Assembly: GCA_036346225.1 (NCBI GenBank)
Contig: JARFIW010001105.1
Location: forward strand, 992,001-1,056,000
Source of the DNA: Platerodrilus igneus
Taxonomy: Eukaryota > Arthropoda > Insecta > Coleoptera > Lycidae
Length of the DNA stretch: 64,000 nt
Direction of reading: 5' to 3'
A model generated the notes under the pieces. The model was not told where the DNA came from. It worked only from the letters and a program-made list of their open reading frames with translations, and did no database searches. Position numbers and translations under genes: made by a program. Of the stretch, positions 57,031 through 64,000 are shown piece after piece; positions within the stretch are counted from its first letter, which is position 1, and each line of letters opens with the position of its first letter.

Positions 57031-58076
57031 GCTTCAGCAATAACAGTAAGTGTTTATCTAGGGTTTTATTATTTATTGTTGAATTATTTTATTTGAAGCT
57101 TTGCTTTTTATTGTGTTTTATTTTTATAATTGTGTGCCATCAAAATTTAAATACAGGGCAGTAAAATAAAATTTTAAAACAGAATTTAAACTAAATAAAA
57201 ACTAAATAAATCGCGTTTTCTTTGTAATTTAAACTAAATCCGCGTTTTAAAATAAAATAAATAAATTACGGGACAATAAAACAAAAATCTACTAAACTAA
57301 TACTCAAAATAATTTCGATAACTTAAAAGGCATTTTAATAATAAATTTAAAATAAAAACCGCGTAAATCGAGTAAAAACCGGGTAAAACAACCAAAAAGT
57401 GTGTGAAATTTTTATAGTGCGCGTATAATAAAATAATAACCAAAAACAAAAATCTAAGCCTTTTAAATCAAATAAATATCTCAAAACTGTAAATTTTAAA
57501 ACAATTTTAATATAAATTTTCCGTAAATTAAGTACACGCGTACTTATAAGTTCTTTAAAATCGATTTTGGTGTAATTAAGCGGTGTAACAGTTACGGGTT
57601 GTGCTAGTTACCAAGCGATTAAGTGAAAGGTCATTTCCGGTTACCACATTCCGATTGCGCTCGACCTTATTTTGTTAATTACACATTTAAAAATAAAGTG
57701 TTGTTATTTATAAATTAGATATTTTAATATTTTGAAGTAATTAGTTTATTTAAATTTGATTTGGCGGTTTAAAAATTTAAAATAAATAAATAGTGTTCTT
57801 CGCGGTACATTTTGAAACGAATTGCGTTAGGGAATTTATTTGGTTCTAGTTGTTATTTTGACGCTTAGTGCTTGCTGTATTTTGTTAAAATTTAATATTT
57901 AATTGGGCGGTTCGAAGTTTAAATAAATACAAGGTTGCTTACGGTTCACCATTAAACAAAACATTTTTATTGGACCAACGTTTTGCGTTCTTCTAGCGTC
58001 GTTCTTTTAGCGTCGTAACGGTCAAGTGGTTTTGAGCTGCGTTTTAGGTGTCATTTTTGTCGTTTGTTTTGTCAGC
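57031..58076. other. AT-rich stretch, probably including the 5' UTR of LINE C
   Basis: No open frame. Extremely A/T-rich at 57150-57500, then mixed. The 5' boundary of LINE C must lie in here, but I could not fix it because no target duplication of the 3' flank (GATAATTATACC) was found by eye. Confidence 0.4.
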
Positions 58077-58760
58077 ATGGTGGTCCACCGCGACGAGGAA
58101 CCATTGCCCAGGAAGAAGAGGGGAGATAGGTCGGAGTCTAATAGGTCGGAGGCTGAGGGCGCTGTTGGGGGGAAACAGCTAAAGGTAATTTTAAAAGACG
58201 TTAGGTTAGGGATTCAGGAGGAGGTACAGGAGGTAGAAGAGCCTGTGTCTGCGGCGGTCGTGTCGGGGGAGTCGGGGGCCCCTGGGGTGGCTGCGGCGCC
58301 TGAATCGCCCTCAACTTCGGGAGCCCAGCGAAAGATGTCGACTAGCAGCGACGTTAGCGTTGCAGCTAGCGACCTCGATGAGCTGGACCTCCTGAGATTG
58401 AGGGTGAGGAAGGCGCACTGGGCCATCTCCGGGAGGGTGCCGACGACCTCCGCCACTATTGTCGTGGAGGACAGAAAGAAGATTCGCTACGCCCTGGATG
58501 ATTTCCTCGACGCGGCAAATCAACTTATAGGCATGGTTAGGGCGCTGCGGCTTGTGGCTAGTGATTCTGGGAGAGCTAATGTTGTCGGGGGAAGTCCAGC
58601 GGTGGTTGCTTGTGTTTCAGGGCAGCAGTGTTCTGGGAGCCAGGAGGTGCCGATGCGGCGGAAGGCGTCGTATGCTGCAGCTGCTGCAGGTGCGACGCCC
58701 ACCTTTGCAGTTAGGGTCGACGCCAGGCCAGGGAGAAAGAAGACGTCATGTCGACCCTGA
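58077..58760 (+). CDS. LINE C ORF1, N-terminal part
   Basis: Starts at ATG 58077 (Met-Val-Val-His-Arg-Asp...). The frame is open for 17 codons upstream, but without an ATG. It encodes a charged N-terminus ('PRKKRGDRSESNRSEAEG'), an acidic and Ala/Ser-rich stretch, a helical segment 'DLDELDLLRLRVRKAHWAIS' and a basic end ('RPGRKKT'), and stops at 58760. The overlap with the next frame at 58748-58760 suggests one ancestral ORF1 split by a frameshift near 58745, although two overlapping ORFs cannot be excluded. The role in the family is RNA binding and ribonucleoprotein assembly. Confidence 0.65.
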   Translation: MVVHRDEEPLPRKKRGDRSESNRSEAEGAVGGKQLKVILKDVRLGIQEEVQEVEEPVSAAVVSGESGAPGVAAAPESPSTSGAQRKMSTSSDVSVAASDLDELDLLRLRVRKAHWAISGRVPTTSATIVVEDRKKIRYALDDFLDAANQLIGMVRALRLVASDSGRANVVGGSPAVVACVSGQQCSGSQEVPMRRKASYAAAAAGATPTFAVRVDARPGRKKTSCRP

Positions 58761-59413
58761 AGAAGAAGGTGGATCCCGCTCGTGATGGTTTTGTCGTAGT
58801 CGGAGCTCGTAGGACCCGTAGGGGCGGTGTGGTAGTTGAGTGCGCGGGTCGAGAAGACTCTAAGAAATTGCAGTCGAAGGTCGGCGGTCACTGCAAAGAG
58901 CTCGTGGCGAAGACGATCGAGAAGAAGCGCCCACGGGTCGTTCTTCCGGGGGTCGAAGCGGGGATGAAGGCGGAAGAGCTGGTGCGGTTGATCGCGTGCC
59001 AGAATCCCCGCTTCGGCGATTTGAAGATTGAAGACCACCTGAGGGAGAAATTTAGATTTGGCGGAAAGGGCCCTAGGGATCCCTTCGTCAATGTAGTCTT
59101 CGAAGTGACCCCCACACTTCGAGGGCGTTTATTAGCTGAAGCTATAAACCTCAGGTGGCGAAGAGTCTGGGCCCGGGACCACTTCTCGATGACCCAGTGC
59201 TACAGGTGCTACGAGTACGGCCATAGATCGATGGAGTGCAGGGAGAAGGTACAGTGGTGCGGTAACTGTGCCGAAGTCGGTCACGAATTCAAGAATTGCC
59301 GGAGGGCAATCCCTGCTGTGTGGTTTGCGCTAGGGCAAACGACAGAACTGGCGGTGGTGCGAAGGTCGATACGCGCCACGACGCCAAGTCGAGTAGATGC
59401 CCCAAGATGCTGA
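58748..59413 (+). CDS. LINE C ORF1, zinc-knuckle part
   Basis: 221 codons from ATG 58748, ending TGA 59413. A domain of about 110 residues with 'RVVLPGVEAGMKAEELVRLI' and 'FVNVVFEVTPTLRGRLL' resembles the RRM-like gag core of R1-type LINEs. It is followed by two knuckles: 'CYRCYEYGHRSMEC' (starting at residue 151, CX2CX4HX4C) and 'CGNCAEVGHEFKNC'. R1-type gag proteins often have a third knuckle; after 'RRAIPAVW' this frame has none, suggesting a frame break or truncation near 59320. Confidence 0.7.
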   Translation: MSTLKKKVDPARDGFVVVGARRTRRGGVVVECAGREDSKKLQSKVGGHCKELVAKTIEKKRPRVVLPGVEAGMKAEELVRLIACQNPRFGDLKIEDHLREKFRFGGKGPRDPFVNVVFEVTPTLRGRLLAEAINLRWRRVWARDHFSMTQCYRCYEYGHRSMECREKVQWCGNCAEVGHEFKNCRRAIPAVWFALGQTTELAVVRRSIRATTPSRVDAPRC

Positions 59414-59489
59414 TATTGAAGAACGCAATCACACGGAACATAGATTATGGACCGTTAATAAAAAGTTAGATTTAAAAGAAGCAAGAAGA

Positions 59490-60609
59490 TAAAATTCGCT
59501 CAATTAAATCTCTGGTAAGGAAAAGGGCTACAAATAACTTCGTAAAGTTATTCAGCGAAAATAATATCGACATCGGGCTTATACAGGAACCGCACCTGTA
59601 TAGCCAGAAAATAACAGGTTTTGGGAAGGGGTTACCGTTTTAAACGCAAACAGCGAACGACCGCGTAGCAGATAATAATAAATAATGGGACGTGCGCCGG
59701 AATAATACTAAATAATTTATCCAACGAATTTTTAACAACGGTCGAAATTAAATCAGGGCTAAATACATTTTACGTGATCAGCGCGTATCTTCCGCCGGTT
59801 GATTCCCGGCGGAAAATCCTCAAACCGAGGACTTAGTAAACCAAGTTGAAAACATTTTGCGCAAAATCGGTAGGAATAAAAATTTAATCATCGGGGAGAT
59901 TTTAATGCTAAGTCGCCATTATGGGGCAGCCCTACCGAAGACGATAGAGGCTCGCAGGTTGCTGATCTTTTACGGATGGGACCTTAGTGTGATAAACACT
60001 AATATTTCACCTACGTTTGAGACGCATAGAGGCAGCAGTTTTATAGATATTACTGCAGTCTCGCACGAAATGTTAGAAACGATTTGTAATTGGAAACTAA
60101 GGTCGGACGAGGAAACGCTCTCTGACCATAAATTAATAACATGGGACGTTGAAACCAAAACAAGCGCAAACGAGCAGCTAACTATATTTCCGCGGTTCTG
60201 TAATAAAAAAGCAAATTGGGAGCGGTTTAAAGAAAAATTTGGCGAAAGTATCCCTGCGCTCGAAAATGAGCTATTTAACTGCCGAGAGGCAGACGAAGTA
60301 GAAACACTCGCGAAAAAATTGAACGACGCGGTGGTAGACGCATCGTCGTATTCCATGCCGCAAAAGAAAACATTTAAAGACAGCGTGCCCTGGTGGACCC
60401 GGGAACTAACCACCAAGCGGGCAGAAACGCGTAACCTAAGGCGCCGCTATCAACGCGCCTCGGGAGATATAAGAGAACAACGGAGAATAGAATATAATCA
60501 AAGTTACCGCGAATATAAAATATTAATAGAAGAAACGCGAACGAATAAATTTAAAGAATTCTGCACGCAAAACTCAGAGAAAGAACCCTGGGAACCGCAT
60601 ACCGCGTAA
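59490..60609 (+). pseudogene. LINE C endonuclease and linker, frameshifted
   Basis: The start of the APE endonuclease can be read across frames at about 59490-59640: 'RATNNFVKLFSENNIDIGLIQ' with the metal-binding 'QEPHLY'. The middle (59640-59860) is broken by stops. From 59857 the frame is open for 250 codons with 'DLSVINTNISPTFETHRGSS' and 'FIDIT' and then 'LSDHKLITWDV' (about 60118-60150), the final catalytic SDH motif, followed by a helical linker leading to the polymerase. A stop at 60609 and a broken stretch to about 60690 precede the reverse transcriptase. Confidence 0.75.
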
Positions 60610-60840
60610 TTAGAGGAAAACAACAAAAATCGCGCTCAGTAATATAAAGAAAACAAATGGCGAATACACGGAAGGTTTTAAAACCACAGCGGAATATTTA
60701 CTAGAGAAATTTTTCCCATCGGATAATCCCGAGGGGATGAAGGGTCGCACGATTTAATACGTCGGGAAGCTGCAAAGGCGCAAGGAACAGGTGCCGATAA
60801 GGCAATCCTAGTTCACGAGGTCGTCAGGGCTCTTAGGAGG

Positions 60841-62184
60841 ATGAACCCTAAGAAGGCACCGGGGCATGATGGAATCACTTCAGACGCAGCTCTGCAGGCG
60901 TGCCTGTTAGCCCCGTGTGTCTTTGTTGGGTTGTTTAATCTTTGTTTAGAAAGGGGCGTTTTTCCGCGTTGCTGGAAAATCCAGAATGTGAAATTTATAC
61001 CCAAACCTAAAAAGGCGGATGCGTCAGATCCGGGCAGCTACCGTCCAATTAGCTTGCTACCGGTGCTGGGGAAAGTTTTAGATCGCGTTATGACTACGCG
61101 TGTTGAACACCTAGTGCGAGACAGCGGCGGTTTTAATAACCGACAGTTTGGTTTCGTGGAGGGCAAGTCGACTATCGACGCGTTAGAATTCGTTGTCGGG
61201 GAAATTAAGCAGGCGAGAGATGCTAAAGAGTACTGTGTTGTTGTTGATTTGGACATTTCAGGAGCATTTGATGCTGCCTGGTGGCCATTAATCGTTTGCG
61301 AGTTAGATCGTAGGGGTTGTCCGCGAAACTTGATGTCTTTGGTCAAGAGCTATTTCTCGGGGCGATTAGCAGAGGTTGAAATTCCGGGTGAAGTTCTGTC
61401 GCGTGAGGTGGAAAGGGGATGCCCGCAAGGGTCATGTTCTGGTCCCACATTTTAGAAGTTGTTGTATGAGAGCATCTTTAGGGTCAAGTTGCCCGCAGGA
61501 TGCTCAATCGTTGGGTTTGCAGATGACACACTTTTAATTGTAAGATCGAGATTGTTAATGGATATGCGCACAAAACCGAACGAGGCGCTTAATAAATTAC
61601 ACGAATGGTCGCAGGCGGTAAAATTAAAATTTAACACGGCGAAGTCAGAGGCGCTTTATTTCGGCACGAAACCAGGACAGAGACCTCCTAGGTTAGAGCT
61701 AGGAGGGGAGAAAATCCCGTTTAAAGATTGTATTACCTACCTCGGCGTCAAGATCGACAATAAATTAAATTGGAAAGCGCACGTACAATACGTAAAAAGT
61801 AAGGGCGGCGAAATATCAAACAAAATGATGGCGGCGGCTAAAATAAAGTGGGGTTTCAGGGGCGAATCGCTGAGGACGGTTTATGCCGGAGCAATTGAGC
61901 CGGCAATACTGTACGCAGCTTCTGTATGGGCAGAAGGTTGTAAAGTCCGGGAGATGCGTCAATTGACGAGCGTACAACGCATAACCGCGGTAAAAGCGGC
62001 GAGGGCGTACAGGACCACCTCCACGGAGGCTGTCCTGGTGATCAGTAGGACTCTCCCTATCGAATATGTCGTTAGGGAGATTACAGATAGACGATTAATA
62101 AATATAGGAAAAGGGCGCGAAATTATCGAAGATCTTAATCTTGGTAATAGGAAATTGCAAGAAAGATTGTTGTATCTGAGTTAG
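60841..62184 (+). pseudogene. LINE C reverse transcriptase, one in-frame stop
   Basis: A single reading frame of 448 codons interrupted only by TAG at 61453-61455. Motifs in order: 'KKAPGHDGI', 'GSYRPISLLPVLGKVLDRVM', 'FGFVEGKSTIDAL', catalytic 'VVDLDISGAFDAAWW' (motif A, near 61240-61280), 'RGCPQGSCSGP', then after the stop 'IVGFADDTLL' (FADD at 61516-61527) and the thumb 'CITYLGVKIDNKLNWKAHV'. The stop sits where relatives carry Trp ('GPxLW'), so it is probably a TGG-to-TAG change. The protein would start well upstream of 60841; the Met there is internal. A frameshift follows before RNase H. Confidence 0.85.
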
Positions 62185-62236
62185 GGCACCCGGCTGATAT
62201 TAGAGGATCGAGTTTGTCGAAGGTGATGAGGACGCG

Positions 62237-62749
62237 ATGGGTATCAGAATTTATACGGACGGTTCACGTATGGACGATGGGCAAGCAGGCGCGGCGTTTG
62301 TCGTGTATAAGCAGGAAAGGGAGGTGTTTCGGTTTCAAACCAAACTCGCGAACTGGTGCACTATCTTCCAGTGCGAATTGGTAGCCATACGAGAGGCTAT
62401 CGATTACGTAATAAACCATACGGGCAGAGACGAGTATTATATAATCAGTGATAGTAAATCGGCGCTAACGGCTTTAACAAACATGAACACCTCGACAGAT
62501 CTCCAAGCGGACGTCTGGAGGATAGCGCGTACGGCGCTAGAGTTTCGACGTTTAAAGTTCTGTTGGGTCAGGTCGCACAATGGTAACGTAGGAAACGATA
62601 GGGCTGACGAATTAGCTAAAGAGGCCGCGACGGGCGACTTTCGAATATCACATTCGTCGATACCGAGGTCTTTAATCAAAAGAAAGCTGCGCGAAAAATC
62701 AATTCGACAATGGAAGAGAGGTGGAACAACGCTGCCACGGGCAGGTTGA
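62237..62749 (+). CDS. LINE C RNase H domain
   Basis: Type I RNase H with the full catalytic set: D in 'IYTDGSRMDDG' (residue 7), E in 'CELVAIREAI', D in 'IISDSKSALTAL', and a final D in 'GNVGNDRADELAKEAA' together with the preceding 'VRSHNGN'. It removes template RNA during reverse transcription. The ATG at 62237 is simply the first Met in this frame; in the intact element it would be part of ORF2. The frame ends in a short unrelated tail after about 62715 because of an indel, where the next frame takes over. Confidence 0.85.
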   Translation: MGIRIYTDGSRMDDGQAGAAFVVYKQEREVFRFQTKLANWCTIFQCELVAIREAIDYVINHTGRDEYYIISDSKSALTALTNMNTSTDLQADVWRIARTALEFRRLKFCWVRSHNGNVGNDRADELAKEAATGDFRISHSSIPRSLIKRKLREKSIRQWKRGGTTLPRAG

Positions 62750-63102
62750 CCCACAAATTCATACCGAGCATAGAAGCCAGAGGTAAGATCGAGGTTAAGC
62801 TCGATCACAAAATGGTGCAGTTGATAACAGGGCACGGCGCCCTGAAGGCGTATTTACAAAGGTTCGGTCTAACCAACAGCGACCGCTGCGAATGCGGTGA
62901 GGGCGCGGAAAGCGCAGAGCACGTGCTCTTCGACTGCCCGCTTGAGGCGGGAAATCGAGGGTTGGCTGATAGCAAACTAGCTATCCTAGGTCTGGCATGG
63001 CCAAAGAGCCTAGAGGAAGTCGGGGAAGTGGTTAACCAGAAGGCGTTCTGGACAGCCTTAAAAGAATTCGCGGGAAGGGTCGCGAGATTAGACAATCAAT
63101 GA
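62710..63102 (+). CDS. LINE C ORF2 C-terminus with Cys/His motif
   Basis: 130 codons continuing ORF2 after the indel near 62715: 'EERWNNAATGRLTHKFIPSIE', 'LITGHGALKAYLQRFGL', and the knuckle 'CECGEGAESAEHVLFDC' (C-X-C...H-X4-C) found at the end of ORF2 in I/jockey/R1-type LINEs, probably for RNA or DNA binding. Stop TGA at 63102, then about 110 bp of 3' UTR and the poly(A). Confidence 0.8.
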   Translation: MEERWNNAATGRLTHKFIPSIEARGKIEVKLDHKMVQLITGHGALKAYLQRFGLTNSDRCECGEGAESAEHVLFDCPLEAGNRGLADSKLAILGLAWPKSLEEVGEVVNQKAFWTALKEFAGRVARLDNQ

Positions 63103-63228
63103 CGACCGCGTGTAAAAATTCGGTGGGGTTGGTGGGAGGATTGAAAAATTTTAGATTGACTTGGCGTGAGTAAGGATACGAGCATAACCAAAACCTGATA
63201 TTAAATAATTAAAAAAAAAAAAAAAAAG

Positions 63229-64000
63229 ATAATTATACCAAAATGTCCTATATGCACGAGAAACCCCCACTCCATTAATACAATCACTGCCTATCTTCAT
63301 AATTATGTGCGGAAAATCGGGAATAAATAATACCAAATAAACAATAACAAATAAATCATAAACCCTCATTAAATTAAATCAATAAAGTAAACAAGGATAA
63401 TAAAACAGAGCGCAACCGCGCATCCCCCCAGGACTTGAAAGTGAAGTGATAGTGATAGTGATTGTGATCCCCAAGAACAGTTAGTGCATACCCACCAGGA
63501 CTTTAGCAGTGCACCCCGTCCCACCTTTAGAAGTAAGTTACAGACGACCAGATCTTCGGATGCTGGAGAATTTTATTATCGAGGTAAGACTTAAATTGTG
63601 GCGGCTGTACTCGCACAAGCATTGATTTACATTAATTAATAGTTTTCGAAATAATTTAACAAGCACGTTTGGTGTGTAAAGGCGCTAGCCGACATATGCT
63701 TGTGGAGTGCACCTGATAAACCGGGTGATGCTTTTGCTATTTTGTGCACTGCTATATGCTTAACGCTTATTAAACATTTATTTATATATTTACATAATTA
63801 TATTTATTTATATTTTATATTTACACTTTATATTTATTTATATATAGCATGTATTATGTGGCTTATTTGTTTTGTTTGACGTTCTGTCGCCATTTTGGTT
63901 GCAGTATATATTTGGGAAGGACGAGCAGAATTGCGAAGATTGTAATCATAATATAAATCAGTTAGGGAATGATAGGGAAAGTTAGGGATGGATTTAAATT
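63229..64000. other. Flanking sequence, nothing recognised
   Basis: AT-rich sequence after the LINE C poly(A), with a small GTGATA-like repeat near 63445-63467 and a (TTTATA)-rich patch near 63780-63845. No gene or repeat family identified. Confidence 0.55.

Larger units (their letters stand above)
58077..63228 (+). mobile_element. LINE C, R1/LOA/I-group retrotransposon with RNase H
   Basis: Plus-strand non-LTR element in near-complete order: ORF1 in two frames (58077-59413), endonuclease (about 59490-60330), reverse transcriptase (about 60690-62184), RNase H (62237-62749), a Cys/His C-terminus (62710-63102), and a 3' end in a 17-A run (about 63211-63227). GC content is visibly higher than in the neighbourhood. 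Only a handful of frameshifts and stops break it, so it is much younger than LINE A. Having RNase H points to the I/LOA side of the R1 group; the exact clade needs a tree. Confidence 0.85.

Overview
The window looks like repeat-rich nuclear DNA from an animal, most likely an arthropod (probably an insect). It is AT-rich, has spliceosomal introns, and is crowded with Ty3/gypsy LTR elements, three kinds of LINE, tRNA-derived SINEs and long (TA)n tracts. I cannot name the species. I see no bacterial-type genes, operons or CRISPR arrays.

Only one host gene is convincing. It is a plus-strand gene of the FLVCR/SLC49 family (major facilitator superfamily), seen as five exons at about 5744-5968, 18308-18449, 40129-40331, 40392-40495 and 40539-40646. 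Splice phases agree at every junction (0/0, 1/1, 0/0, 2/2). The first two introns are 12.3 kb and 21.7 kb and full of transposons. The next two are only 60 and 43 nt. The 5' end, and the 3' end after exon 5, lie outside the window or were not recognised.

Layout. 1-3324: Ty3/gypsy family A debris (an inverted pair of LTR tails, an integrase relic, a probable LTR). 5744-5968: FLVCR exon. 6545-16812: a nest of insertions. An integrase relic carries a SINE and a small hairpin element, and is split by a family A element (7921-16776, target duplication CTAC); that element's left LTR holds a second SINE and a solo LTR of family B. 18308-18449: FLVCR exon. 18.8-25 kb: decayed LINE A on the minus strand plus two plus-strand fragments of relatives. 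25.2-28.8 kb: another family A LTR and a divergent family B LTR. 28784-36259: family B element B1 with two LTRs. 36.4-37.9 kb: a 752-bp tandem duplication. 40129-40646: three FLVCR exons. 41.4-41.9 kb: a tRNA-like promoter and a hammerhead ribozyme. 41.9-54 kb: a chain of family B LTRs including element B2 (44794-52294). 54.0-57.0 kb: LINE B, RTE-like, minus strand. 58.1-63.2 kb: LINE C, plus strand, with ORF1, endonuclease, reverse transcriptase, RNase H and a poly(A) tail.

Most interesting: (i) a hammerhead ribozyme whose only core defects are two CpG-decay substitutions; (ii) family B, which inserts into (TA)n with ATAT duplications, chains copy next to copy, has a degenerate copy of its own primer-binding junction inside the LTR, shares one large pol deletion in both full copies and keeps a TTT-TAG shift site between gag and pol; (iii) an FLVCR gene stretched over 35 kb by these insertions.
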